Of a stretch of 64,000 nucleotides of DNA, positions 39,122 to 50,850 are shown piece after piece. The stretch spans positions 7,250,625-7,314,624 of the forward strand of contig NC_031769.1 in the NCBI RefSeq assembly GCF_001522545.3, read 5' to 3'. Numbering within the stretch: position 1 is the stretch's first letter; every line of letters begins with the position of its first letter. The DNA is from Parus major. Taxonomy: Eukaryota; Chordata; Aves; Passeriformes; Paridae. Both the position numbers and the translations under genes were made by a program. A model generated the notes under the pieces. It worked only from the letters and a program-made list of their open reading frames with translations, had not been told where the DNA came from and did not search any database.

Positions 39122-40389
39122 GTAAGAGTGATCTTCTCCTTGTGGTCAAGTTTTTGGTAGGATAATTGCTTCATTGAGTTTCTTCCCCAAAGAGAAAAAC
39201 CAATTTCCTGATTTGAGAGAGATACCTGGAAGATGGCATGATCTGTATAACAGCAAAGAGCTTCAGTAACAAACAAGTTCTCAGTAAAGATGCCATCTAC
39301 TCTGGTAGGTGCCACAGTCCTTGGCCTGCAATTCACCTGTATTTAAAAGAGATGAAAAGCTGATGTGGGTGGAAAATCACTCACTGGCAATATCTGTATA
39401 GGACTCATCAGCCTCAGAGGCAATCCTTCATACCCTGCCCTTACACTGATGGTGACAGTTTAAATACTATGGTGGCTGCTTTCTGGTCATTTTATTCAGA
39501 GACAAAATCATGCAGATAGAATGATGAGTCATTTAAATATCACATATAACACTTGCCCTGGAGTTCAGTTTGTGAAGAGACCTCAGATTAGATGAAGCTG
39601 TTCTTGAGAAAGAAGCTGTAATCTCGATTCAGCCACAACACTGAACTGCTTTTCAAGCCTTGTCAGAGTGCCAGACAGGGAGCAGCATGTCACAAAATAC
39701 CTTGTTCAATATATTTTTCCAGGTCCAGATTTAAAGCATTTCAAATTTTTGTCACAGGCTGTTCAGAGGAGCCAAGAGCCTGTAGAAATGGCTCTACATC
39801 AGTTCACAGCAAGAACAATTCTCTCCTCTGCTCCAGTGGCTGTCCTGCAGCAGTGGGCTGTGTGTGATCCAGATGAAAATCGATTGATTTTCTGGAAATA
39901 GATTTTGTGCTCCAAGCATTTCAAATAATCTTTTGCTGATGTAGAGTAAAAATGGTGCTGAAATATTCTTTGCATTCATAAGGAATGTATTGGCTTGAGT
40001 AGGAAACAAAAGGTTAAAAGACAATCCAAATCAAGGGAAAATTAAATTGTTCAGGTATCGTATATTAAAATAAAAAAACTAAAAAAACCCAAGCAAACAA
40101 ACAACAAAAACTCAAACTTAACAGGCTTTATTTATTTTATAAGTTTGAAGGCAACAGCAGTAAAAATAATCCTCTCATTGCTATTTACTGCAGTATAGTA
40201 GAATTGTGTTTTATAGCATTAATACAGTACAGTGGAACTTGTGTTTTTACACTGCTGTGGTTATTTAGTCACCTACCACGTGGACAGGCATTAAAAGATG
40301 GTGCTTTATCCTCAATATCTGAAGTAAATGATCTGTCAGTCTAATGGGCCTGCTCCAGGGAAATACATTTTGTTTTACTGCATCTCCAA

Positions 40390-40427
40390 AAAGCACATAC
40401 TTAGTTTGAAAGCACACACTTAGTTTG
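40390..40427. repeat. 19-bp tandem duplication
   Basis: The unit aaagcacayacttagtttg occurs at 40390-40408 and 40409-40427 with one base difference. Confidence 0.85.
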
Positions 40428-43400
40428 ATACTAGTGAAGGATGTTCATTACAGCCAAATGAGTCAGACATCTCAGTGCTAAACTAAAATAACATGTTCTA
40501 TGGACTTTGGAGACATTTGATAGCATCCTTCAAAAGCTTTTGTAGGATTCTGGAAAATTATATAGCTCTTTTGCCTCTATTTCTGACAACAAAATTACTT
40601 AAAATTCTAGTTTTGACTGAATATGATGACTGGGATAATTGTATTTTCTATATTTGCCTTTTATTCTATGACACATTAATCTAGATAACTGGAAAGGTAT
40701 TTTCATGGCATGTGTGCCTGAGTATGAGGATGATGTGAAAATGTTAAATGCTAGTTTGGGTCCACTAACCTCTTCAAGAAGATGAGCTGCACATCAGGTA
40801 GCAGCTGAAGGAGCTCAGGAGTGTGGCTCCTTGGCTGAGACATTTTAATATAAGTATTTGCAAATGTGCTAGGTGCCCTGTCCCCTCTGGAGACAGCCAG
40901 GGTGGTGGCAGTGGGGTCACACAGCCAAGGGACCCTGGATTCAGCACACCCCAAAGATCTCCTTTTGAGAAGTGTCCCAGTTTTAAATGAGCAGGACCAA
41001 GGAATCCAACTGTTTTCCTTGTTCTTTAAAATACTCCTTCAAAATTCTCTATGTATGCATGGTTTGAAAAGCATGCACAGGTTTTACCTTTTCCCTGGGA
41101 ATTTAAGGGCATCCTCAGATAGGGACAAACAGCTGGGAGTAGGAGACAAGAAAATGCTCACCAGGGACATGAGGGGGTCTCCAAGGATGACAGGTCTGAC
41201 TTTTTTCAGCTGTCTGAAATCCTGGGAGTTCTGAGAGAAAGCATACAAGCCATGAATTTGAATTCTGCTGTTGTAGTGGTTTGGTGACTCAGTGGCATTT
41301 AAAAGTCTGTGTATGGAAGGTCATAGTAAACAATATCATGTTTCCTTCTGGGCTTAAGTTCATGAATACATTTTATGCAAGTCCAAAATCTTTGGAGAGC
41401 CTCTCTCCAGCACAGGCAAAGAGAAATAATGCAGCCACTCCCTGTGCAGGTACAAAATAGGATAAACTACTTAAAGTATAAGGAGGAATACACAGTATTT
41501 ACACAAGATTTGCTAGAAATTCTCTGTCACTCTTCGTCAGATGAAGTGGCACATGTTCACTAAAACTGTCCAGGGACTCTGGAAGTTTATACTTCTTTTG
41601 TTTCTATACTTGCTTGTGCACTTCTGAGCACAAGAACCAGACTGAACTTCACTCATGCTTTTGCTTGAGCACACAAACTGTTGGAAACACTAATTATAGC
41701 TGTAAGTAACTTTGTTTGAATTTCTCGTGAAGGAGCCGTTTCCCAATAGTGCTGGGATGGTCATATACAGGCAGTGAGTCAGCAAGGGAGAAATCAGGCA
41801 ATTTCTGAGCACCTGCTGAAGATAAACTTTACTGGCATTTTAATTGGATTATTTATTTAATTGTGAATATGGCCTGAAAAAAAAATTAATTACAAACTAG
41901 GGTGTAATTGCAACTTCACCAAAGGCTGCAGTCTTTGACATTGACTTTGGCAGGACCAGGAGATTACCATAAAATTGTTTAGAGACCTATAACCTTCAAA
42001 ACTGCCTGCATGTGCTGGCTGCCCACCCCTGATAACAGCTTCTTTGGGTTGCATTTTTCTTTCCAGTCCTCCTGTTTCCCCAGTGTTTCAGATGGCCTCA
42101 GTGGGAAGCTAAAGACTCACTCTCTCAAAAGGTGGAGATGTTGAAAACCTGGCACCATTTTTCTTTTACTGCTCCCTGGCTTTAATCCTGCATGATAACC
42201 CAGTAATGATTCTTGTATGTAGTTAATAGGAGATGTGACATGAGTTTTAAAATGAAAACAGAGTTCAGAGGAACTTACAAACAGGACCCACTTTTTCACT
42301 CTGTAAAGACCCTTTACAAGACAATTACCCCATAACTGACCTAATTCTGGCCTAAAGGAAAGGATGCAGCAGGAATAGGACCCAGAGTTCCGTAACTCCA
42401 ATACCCAAATTCATCTACCAGAGACAAAAAAAGCAGCTCCTGGCTACAAACAATCTTTCTGGTGCTTAAATGAAGAGTTCCCATCTCACCAGTGGAGGGG
42501 ATCTGTACCCAGGGACATGGGATCCTCTCCAGTTGTTGACCCTGGTTTTGGTGCAGCTGTCCTGGTTTCAGATTTGGCCAAAGGTGTGGTGCAGCCAGCC
42601 ACAGACGAGGATGAGGACAGGGATGAGGATGAAACTCAGCATTGCCCCAGGGGCCAAGAGATGGAAAGAGATCTTCCCCCTGTGCCCTAAAGAGGAGGTG
42701 ACTGCATTGTCCTGGTGGAGTCAATGCACACTGGCTGTTCTCTTTGCAGGACATAAACAAAGTGCTTACCAATATGCAAGGAATTAAAAGAATTCATGTC
42801 ACACCTACTTGTTTATCAGAGCTAGGGGCCTGTGACATGGGCAGTACTGGGGTATTTCATTGAAGGAATAATTGCCAACACAGCAGAATCATTAATTCTT
42901 GGAACTGGGCAAAGGTGGCTTAGACAGAGAGGGCAGGAGACTGCTGAGGAAGGGAAAACACATCAGAGAATCAATTGGAAAAGATTCAGTTATTCAGATT
43001 AATTTGTTTCCTTTTTAAAACCTGAGGATGGACCAGGAAATCATAATTCTTATGGAAGTATAACTGTCAGTCAGTAATAAAGCCAATATGCAAAGAACCT
43101 GCCTTACCACTGATTTCTGTGAGGAAATGTGTGGAGTCCAGCCAAGAGCATGTGAGGCACTGTAGAAGAACAGGAGGCTGGGAGTGTGGTGAGCACAGAC
43201 AAACCAGTTTGGAGCTGCAATGTGTGGTGCTGAAATATGATGATTGTTTGGCCCGTGTTAATGTGTGGTTGGTTTTTGGTGGAGCTATACTTGTGTGTCC
43301 ACTAATCTTTCAAAAATTCCAACTCACCATAAATCAGATAATTTCTCTTTCAAACATTTGTCCTGGTCCATGTTTGATCATGCAGATCCTCAAGGTCAGA

Positions 43401-45139
43401 GACACTTGTGCAATCCCCACCATCCTGTACACACTTTATCTTCTCTTGATTTAGCAGAGGAGTCTTCCTCAGGTGGCTGGAGATCCAGTGATTCTCAGTG
43501 ATCCCTCTCCAAACACAATTGAATACACTCTACCTTTTTTCTTGTGAATTGCTATTCTTTACAAGAGGAGGACTTTGTGCTCCTCTCTAGGATCTACAGA
43601 AGCTCAGACTGTGTTTAGCATTGTCCCCTCACCCATCCTGATTCTGCCAAACTTGGCATAAGCCCCTCAGGCACTCCTTGTTTTCTTGTCCTGACCATTT
43701 GCAGATGCACTGAGTTGAGTTGTGCAGCTCTGAGCTCCAGCATTGAACCCTCCAGGAGGTCCAGAGCTCTCCAGCAGCCTCCCATTACCTTCTGTTTTCC
43801 AATAAAGCTGAAGTATTTGGTGGCATAATTTTCTCATATTTCACTATCATCAAATAGATTACAGAATTTGAGACTATATTGTTTAAAATCTATTAATGTA
43901 ACATGAATCTGTTCAAGCCCTTTTTGCACCTACTGATACCAGCTGTGTTCACAAATATTCTGTGGCAAAAACTTCCAAACATCCCATACCTGCTGCATAG
44001 TTAAATTTTTGTGTTTTGGTAGCACTGAACTGATGTATTCTTCTCAAGGAGGCTGCTCTGTTTATCATTGTGGGTTCAGTCAATAGCTGACAAAAGGCTT
44101 GGACAGTTCCTATCATGTGCAGACTACTTTAATTATGTGCCAGTGTAGCTCCCTAGATTATCAAATCCTGTTCCAAGAGCATTTCAGTCTGTCTCCCCAT
44201 TTACCACCTGGGTAAATCATCATCTCTGTCACAAAGCTGTGACTGTGCTCATGTGTTGCCCTTGCAGCAGTGGAACATGCAAACAGACTGTCCTGTATCA
44301 TCAGCCCAGAGCTAAAACCTCACACCTGTCACCTGTGCCATGAACCTCCTTCCCCTGGGGCTCTGAATGAACCTCAAACTCATCAGCACAATGCCTGCTC
44401 TCACTGGCAGAGATGAATTGCTGGAATGTACAGTGCAGGAGGCACAGATATAGAAATGGAGGGTGAACTCATTGCTACCTACCTCAGGAAAGGAAAACCT
44501 GTCGAGCAGAAGGTTTGCCTGAGCTATCACAGTCATTATTCAATGAGGTTTCTCCTGTCATGAAAGACATTTGGAAATAATATAGAGTTTCATGTTTCAG
44601 ATTCCAGAACAATGTCAGAAATAAATGAAACCATTATTTCATAGAGCTGCAACAAGCTGCAAATGGGCACATTTTTAAATACACTGAAAACCTAAGCAGG
44701 GGAGAATAAAAGGCAAAAAGAACAGTTTGAACACCTAATAGAGCGCTGACAAATCTGATAAATAGCAGAAAAGAATTAATCAGTAAAGAGCAAAGTAGCA
44801 AAGGAACATAGAGTAAGAATAATGTGTTAGCTTACGGGAAATAAAAATGTTTATTCCTTTGCTGTGCCATAAGTCTCCCTGTACAATCAGGTTCCTGCTG
44901 GTTCAGTGTGGTGTCTTGGCATGTGCCAAGCAGAAAGGCAAGGGGTTTGATTAACACTGAGCTGCAGAGGACCCAGAAGAGGCTGGCAACAATCTCCTTG
45001 TTTTTTTCCCTGGATAAAGAAGGGTTCACAAAGCCCAGCCAAGGAAGGCTCACCCAGCCACAGAAAATCCTGCTATCACTGGACACCTTCAGCAGAGGTT
45101 CAGCTTATGATTCACTCCCAGCTAGCTGAGATTTAGAGT

Positions 45140-45400
45140 TAGCTTCATGTAGCCAGTCCTGTTGGTACAGTGCTCTTGTGTCCCACCACATGGACCATCT
45201 TTGTGCCTTCTCTGGTAATCTGCTGCTCAACCACTTCATGTAGCACAGATTTCTCATGTCCCTCAGGGTTCTTGTTCACAAAAAGAAGACTCCTGGCCAG
45301 GAGATGCTTGCTTGCCACATGTGGTGTTTGATTTTCCTTCTGCTGAGTCTCTTCTATCTCTGGGTGAAAGTTCCAGTCACCCAATAAAAGTCAATCACCA
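45140..45400 (-). mobile_element. Possible decayed LINE (CR1-like endonuclease region)
   Basis: On the minus strand near 45384 the frame starts MGDWNFHPEI, which resembles the GDFN-HPD motif of the CR1 ORF2 endonuclease domain. Further on, EVVEQQITREGT loosely resembles the following QVIEEPTRRGA block. The spacing and the residues between are poorly preserved. This may be a very old CR1 remnant or chance similarity. Confidence 0.3.
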
Positions 45401-45887
45401 CATTCACCCGGGAGCTCTGTGTCAAGGAGAGTTCTGCAGGAGATCCTCTCCATAAATAATTCAGTGAGATAAGCATTTGTAAGACAGTAGAGAAAGGCAG
45501 CAGTTAGGTGCTGTTCAGTTGTGTTTCCTCCAGGACAGGAACAGAGAGGTTCTTCCAGCAGGGTAAGCAGGGTTTGTCACACTGGTTCTAAAGGCTCCAA
45601 GTGCAGTCAGATGTATATGTGCACTTTTTGCAAATGGGAATTGACTTTATAGCCAAGGAACTCTCCTTGCTGCCTGTCCTCTCACAGCTGAAAGGTGTCT
45701 GCTTTCCCAGGAGCAAGAAGCAATAATGCTCAAAACCTCCTCCAGTTTTCAGTGGGCTCTTTCTTTGCCCCAGGTTGCTGTCAAAGACCACTTTGTATTT
45801 TACTGTGAATTAGTTTTACAGGGCATGGGACTGCTGAGCAATTCCAAGTAAAACCTAATGAACCCTTTAATTTTGCTGCTTTTACAG

Positions 45888-45995
45888 AATGAAGAGCCCA
45901 TTTTTTCCAGGGACGGTCGGAAGTTTTTCTTCGTCCGGGCCATTCCTCAGGGAGGACGTGGACATTTCTACCACATCGCCATGTCATCGTCACAG
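45888..45995 (+). CDS. DPP6: DPP6 coding exon 6 of 9 in window
   Basis: The exon is 108 nt and encodes exactly 36 residues: [36 protein letters not shown]. Both ends are phase 0. [10 protein letters not shown] and IPQGGRG are strongly conserved blade sequences of DPP6. Acceptor: ctgcttttacag. Donor: ACAG|gtgact. The DPP4 disulfide 385-394 falls in this region in DPP4, and its cysteines are absent here, as in DPP6 generally. The exon is phase-symmetric, so skipping would keep the frame but remove a propeller strand pair. Confidence 0.97.
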
Positions 45996-46546
45996 GTGAC
46001 TCTGCTGCCACTGCCCTGGGTCTCACCTGAGCCAGGCAGCAACAAAAAGTGGTGTCTGTGCTTGTGACAGCAAGGTGGGGAGGTGCAGATGTAAAAAAAG
46101 CATTCATAAAACACCTCCAGTGATGCTTTATTTGGGCATAAGATAATGTGAATTTCCAAATGAAATACTTGAAGGAGAAGGTCAGTCGATTGTCTTTTTC
46201 CAGACATTATTATTGTTTTGGTTTGGTTTTTTTAAAGCCACCTTAGTTGTAGATAGTAAATCTCCACCCTGCCATAAAGGATTAAATTGAAGCACGTGGG
46301 CGCGCTGGATTAGAGGAAGGCGTTTGAAGTTGCTCTGTGCTGAATTCACTGAGATAACTCCAGTGCAGTCATGGTTAAGATGATTCTGACTCTGTCATTT
46401 CTATGCCTGCAGATTCATAGAAATGTCAGGTGCAGGGGTGGAAGTTGCAGATGTTTGGTTTATTTTTCATGGGCAATGGAGCCAGAAGAGCTCCCTTTTC
46501 AGGAGTTTTAACAACAAAGAAATTTCTTCTCCTTTCTTTCTGGCAG
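45996..46546 (+). other. DPP6: DPP6 intron, 0.55 kb
   Basis: This is the shortest intron in the window, phase 0, gtgact to ttctggcag. It contains no recognised feature. Confidence 0.93.
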
Positions 46547-46638
46547 CCCAACAGTAGCAATGACGATTTACAGGCCATTACATCTGGAGACTGGGATGTG
46601 ACAAAGATACTGGCATATGATGAAAAGAGGCAGAAAAT
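46547..46638 (+). CDS. DPP6: DPP6 coding exon 7 of 9 in window
   Basis: The exon reads [30 protein letters not shown] and ends with AT of a split Ile codon (phase 0 in, phase 2 out). [17 protein letters not shown] is a hallmark DPP6 block. NSS is an N-glycosylation sequon. Acceptor: tttctttctggcag. Donor: AAAAT|gtaagt, strong. Without splicing the frame would continue into a Met and stop shortly after. Confidence 0.97.
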
Positions 46639-47726
46639 GTAAGTAAACTTTGACAAATCAGACTTCCTCTGTTTAGCCCTGGGCTCTGGGACAGTTACAA
46701 AGATGTTGTGAATGCACCAAAACCCGTGAGCATGAGGAGGTGGGGATAAGAAAGCAGGAGAAGCTGTCTCCATTTTGGCTTAACTTCTCACACCATTACA
46801 CATATCTTGTGTTATTTTGATTAAGCTGTACGGTTCAAACCTCTCTTTCTACGACTATAAAATAAATTTTTGCAGAAGAATTCTCCTGCTGCAACTTTTG
46901 ATATTAACCTCTGTAGAAAAGAAGATTGTTTTCATCAACCACCTAGTCAGTTCTGGAATGAATCCTTTGTAGACCAGCAAAAATAGCAATGCAATAGGAA
47001 TAAAAAAATATTTAGTTAAAATCAGAAAAAAAAATAAAAGAAGAACAGGGAAAACAAGCCCACACTTCTTCACACTTGCTCTTTATGCTTCTAAAATAAA
47101 TTCTGTAAACATTCTGTTTTTCATATAAACTTCAAGAAATTACATAAGAAAGTACTTAAACAGCTTTTTGGAATGAAATAACAAAATTTTTGCATGGGTA
47201 CAAGGTTCTCACCTCTCAGTTACTTAAGGTCACTGAACAGTTGAGTAAATAGTCTCTGGAACACAACAAATTTTGAGTGATCATTAAGAGCACAGTGCTT
47301 CTTCAAGATTTTGGATGCTTTCAATTACCAATAACCTAAGAACTATACAAAATCATAGAAACATAAATCACAGAATGGCTGGAAGAGAAAGATCATCCAG
47401 TTCCAGCTCCCTGCCATGAATCTTGAGGTAAAAAAGTGGATGTCTTCCACTTAATCCCTTGATCCTTTTTGATCCAGGGACAGGACCAGTGTAGGACCCA
47501 AGGTTTTCCATGATTGTTTTAATTGCAGTGCAGTCTGCAAGGTGCTTTCTTGAGCCTCTCAGCAATGTATCCCTCTGCATCTTTTTCTAATTCAGTTTAA
47601 ACTTTCCAGTTTAAAACCTGCTTTTACAAGATCATGAAAATGGCAATATGAGTGAAGATGTTGTTGCATGAGATTCTTCTAAACACCCTTCAAATGGTGC
47701 AATTCACTTTTGTTTTTCCCCTCCAG
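46639..47726 (+). other. DPP6: DPP6 intron, 1.1 kb
   Basis: This is a phase-2 intron, gtaagt to tttttcccctccag. It contains a short antisense CR1 tip near 47370-47425. The rest is AT-rich and unremarkable. Confidence 0.93.
47370..47425 (-). mobile_element. Short antisense CR1 3' tip
   Basis: The plus strand reads 'atcacagaatggctggaa', then 'gatcatccagttccagct' and 'ccctgccatg'. This is a diverged form of the antisense CR1 3' end. Only some 55 bp can be recognised. Confidence 0.55.
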
Positions 47727-47774
47727 TTATTTCCATAGCACAGAAGATTCACCAAGAAGGAGACATTTATACAG
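47727..47774 (+). CDS. DPP6: DPP6 coding exon 8 of 9 in window (48 nt)
   Basis: The first base T completes Ile (AT|T). The exon then reads YFHSTEDSPRRRHLY and ends with AG of a split Ser codon (phase 2 in and out). It matches DPP6 KIYFLSTEDLPRRRQLYS, with His for Leu in the YF-STED part. Acceptor: tttttcccctccag. Donor: ACAG|gtatgt. At 48 nt it is a small phase-symmetric exon that could be skipped in frame. A possible further 21-nt exon with the same phases lies 722 bp downstream (see 48497-48517). Confidence 0.96.
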
Positions 47775-49698
47775 GTATGTGCTTTAATAACCCCATATAC
47801 AGAATTTTAACACTTCTTCAATTTTATATGAATGGTAAGCAGTTGCAGTAGAAGCAGTTCCTTCAGGTTTTTTTTCTTTAATGGCATTACAAGATCTTTC
47901 AATATGTGACTGGAAAAGACAGAACAGCGCAAGCACTACGAAAAAATACTTCACACTTGGAAATGTTTTATGTTTAGCAATTTTCTCATATTAATGCAAA
48001 TTTTAAATTTGTCTCAAGACTGACTGTCAAAAACTTTCCAACAGAACTGCTTAGCACTTGAGGGAATTCAGAAATACATAAACTCATGGTATAAACTGTC
48101 TATACTTTCCAATAGAAGTTTTGAGAAATTAGACAGTAGTTTGCCTCTTCATGCAACTGAAAAGAATCAACAATATTTTATGATTACAAAACTTTTTCTG
48201 CAGTTCCAGAAGATTTTAGCATCATTCCTAATTGTATGATGAATAAAAGCGTTACAGCAAGCCATTGTTAGTGCTGCTATTGTGAAATATTTTGGAAGCT
48301 GATTACAAAGGGGAGGAAACATAAACTTTTAAATACACATTTCAGAATCATTATTCCATTTGCCCTATTTTTCTTCTGTCACCCTGCTGCCACCACATCT
48401 GCAGTGAAGGGCAGAGCTGGTGAAGGCATCAGTGGATCAGGGACAGTCAGTACATTTTCCATCTCTCACATGACATCATACCTTTTTTTTCCTCAGTGGG
48501 AAGGAAACTAGAGCAAAGTAAGTTACCTGTGATTGAATAATTTTTTTCTTTTTGAGACCTATATGCCTGCTCACTGCACTCCACAGTTTTTTTTGAGAGT
48601 TTTTATTTCCCTGAAGAAAAATTTAAAATTTATATTAACCCTTCATTTTTCTTGAAATGAGAAGAAAACATCACTTTAAAAATGGAGTCCAGGCACAGTT
48701 CAAGAGCTGCTGGCATGAGTGAAAATGCTCCCCACTCTTCCTTGTTGGTATCCATCTCACCCTGGTGCCTCATCAGCCTCATCTCCCCACACAAACAGAG
48801 AAAGAGCAGATGAAGACCTGTTTAGGGTTTTTTTTCCCCCTCCTTTTTGTGTTTGATTTAGTAGATTTAATTAGGATGTTGTCAGAAATAAAATCTGAGC
48901 CTAAACAAGAGCCCATGATCTACTCATTTCAGCCTCTGTGATCCTAAGAAGGTTGCTCAGCTTAATCTCTTGAAATGGTAGCAAAAAACACTCATCTGCT
49001 TTACAGCAGAAAATTTGGAATGATTTCTTGGTTAATATTGTTGAAGTTTCAAAATGCTATAGTGGGGCAAAATGCTATCTATTAATTTTTGCTAATAATT
49101 TGTAATTCCTCAGCATTCATTGGACTCTTAGCAGCAAACATGTGAACAAATGGACAGGCCACATTTCCTTCCTCAGCAACAGATCCCTAAATACAATCTT
49201 TCCTTTCTACTTGGGGGTTTTCAGAGCAGCTATTTAAACCTGTCAAAAGGTCTTTGCCCTCTGAGGCAGCAGCTAGCAAATCAGACCAGTGATGCAACCA
49301 ATAAGAAACTTAGAGAAAGCAATTCCAGCTCTTTATGGTTATAATATAAATAAGTGTTGAAAAGTTGCTCCTTTGTTTCATGCCTTCATCCACCAAATTA
49401 TTACTTCCTCTTGTGTAATTGCAAGCATCATTTTTTAAAAAAAAACCCTGTACCTTCCTTCATAACCACCTGACCTTACAAAATGACATCAGTATCCATT
49501 TATATATTCTCTATTCAAGCAGGAGAAAAAAAAAAAAGCATTACTGCTATTTAAACTCAACCAAATGGAAATACTTTGTCTCTTACTAATGTTGGACACA
49601 TTAGATTTATATTCTTGTTCTAAAGAAAGGTTCAAGTAATGTTGCTTTCAAATAACATTTGCTCAGTGACCTTCATGGAATTGTATTAACTTTTTCAG
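47775..49698 (+). other. DPP6: DPP6 intron, 1.9 kb
   Basis: This is a phase-2 intron, gtatgt to taactttttcag. It is AT-rich with T-rich tracts. It contains the candidate microexon at 48497-48517 and no recognised mobile element. Confidence 0.9.
48497..48517 (+). CDS. DPP6: Candidate 21-nt DPP6 microexon (unproven)
   Basis: A run of pyrimidines ending cctcag (48481-48496) is followed by 21 nt and then gtaagt at 48518, a donor as good as those of the real exons. Twenty-one bases keep the frame. Inserted between the exons ending at 47774 and starting at 49699, the reading is LYS-GKETRAN-AST with no stop. The inclusion junction AA|T makes Asn followed by Ala-Ser, a new N-X-S glycosylation sequon. 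The insert would sit just before the CLSC disulfide motif. I know of no such segment in DPP6 proteins, so it could be a lineage-specific or neural microexon, or a chance pair of splice-like sites. Confidence 0.4.
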
Positions 49699-49817
49699 TG
49701 CAAGCACAAATGGGAACTTCAACAGGAGGTGCCTGTCCTGTGATCTGATTGAAAACTGCACTTACTTCAGTGCATCCTTCAGCCACAATCTGGAATACTT
49801 CCTCCTGACATGTGAAG
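49699..49817 (+). CDS. DPP6: DPP6 coding exon 9 of 9 in window
   Basis: The first base completes Ser (AG|T). The exon then reads [39 protein letters not shown] and ends one base into the next codon, expected Gly (phase 2 in, phase 1 out). [18 protein letters not shown] is strongly conserved in DPP6. CLSC corresponds to the DPP4 disulfide 444-447, and the cysteines of ENC and TCE to 454-472. NCT is a conserved N-glycosylation sequon. Acceptor: ttaactttttcag. Donor: GAAG|gtatgt. This is near the end of the beta-propeller; the following GPGVP-type segment and the hydrolase fold are not in the window. Confidence 0.97.
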
Positions 49818-50700
49818 GTATGTGTTGGGCTCTGTTACTGCAGCTGTGCCTCAGGGGCAGGGTTTTGGGCCAGCACTGATATCTCCAGACATCCTGTCTG
49901 TGGTCAGCTCTGAAAGATTGGCCATGAATGTCTGCTTTACTCTTAAATGAGTAAATGAATAAAGCTTTGCTCTTAACATTTTTCTTTTCTTTAGTATTTT
50001 TACTTTTAGCTTGAAAGCAAATGTTTACAACCTTTTTTCTGTGCATACCTGCACTGAAGGTAGAGGTAGATTCCTCTGGCCACCACAAGCAAACTTAAAG
50101 GGAAGTAACGGCAAAACCTGGAGGATAAAATACATCAGAAAATTTATGAGAGAGAAGCCAGCAAGGTGGGGTTGACTGTGGGTGACTGGGACTAAGTTCC
50201 AGATACATCAGCCAATACTGTGAACAGAGTGATTTAAAGTGAGTTACAATGAGAAGACAATTTGCCAAGAAAAGGCAGCTCACAGAAAAGTGCCTAATGG
50301 ACAGTGTGAGTACAGAATATCTGCTGCCTCCCTGCTCATTCAGCATGGATCTACTTTAACTTGGCATAATCTGCAGGTCCAACAGGGATTTCCTGTTTTG
50401 AAAATGCCTGAGAGTATCCAAGGGGCTAAAGATGCATTTCAGGAGAGCAGTCATTGAAGTTTTCTCCAGCTCTGATAAGACTAAACACAGAACTCCACAA
50501 AACTTAATCCTATGTTATTTAATTCTGCTTAATTATCCAAAATTGCACACAAAATGCATGCACACCAGTCATCTGCTCCTAGGATTGAAGCTGCTCAAAT
50601 GGCTGCGTGTCCTCTGAAAAAAATGCTTGAAAAGCATCAAGCAAACAAAAAATTCCTTTCAACAAGTCAGGAGAGAAGTGAGGAGGTTTTGAGGGGATAC

Positions 50701-50850
50701 TAGGAAGGAATTCTTTATTGTGAGTGTGATGATGCCCTGGCACAGGTTGCCCAGAAAAGTTAGGGATGCCCCTGGATCCCTGGAAGTGTTCAAGGCCAGG
50801 TTGGATGGGGCTCTGAGCAAGCTGGGACAGTGGTGCCCATGGCAGGGGGA
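50701..50850 (+). mobile_element. CR1 LINE 3' fragment, sense
   Basis: The text 'ggaattctttattgtgag', 'ctggcacaggttgccca', 'ccctggaagtgttcaagg' and 'ccaggttggatggggctctg' follows the CR1 3' region. It overlaps in family position the antisense copy at 22640-23003. It is 5'-truncated and lacks the final repeat tail. Confidence 0.85.

Larger units (their letters stand above)
39122..45887 (+). other. DPP6: DPP6 intron, 6.8 kb
   Basis: This is a phase-0 intron from gtaaga to gctgcttttacag. It is mostly unique sequence, with a 19-bp tandem duplication at 40390-40427, an A-rich stretch near 40065-40110, a GC-richer interval at about 42480-42750 and a possible antisense LINE remnant near 45140-45400. 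No other gene was recognised. Confidence 0.92.

Noticed and set aside
42560..42590. Similarity of 'gctgtcctggtttcag' to the start of a common avian ERVL LTR
   Set aside because: Only about 16 bases agree and the following text does not continue as an LTR.
45534..45562. 29-nt segment between tttcctccag and gtaagc
   Set aside because: The acceptor tract is modest and 29 nt would shift the DPP6 frame.
4430..49817. DPP10 or DPP4 as the gene identity
   Set aside because: [42 protein letters not shown] and [16 protein letters not shown] agree with DPP6; DPP10 and DPP4 differ clearly in these blocks as I recall them.
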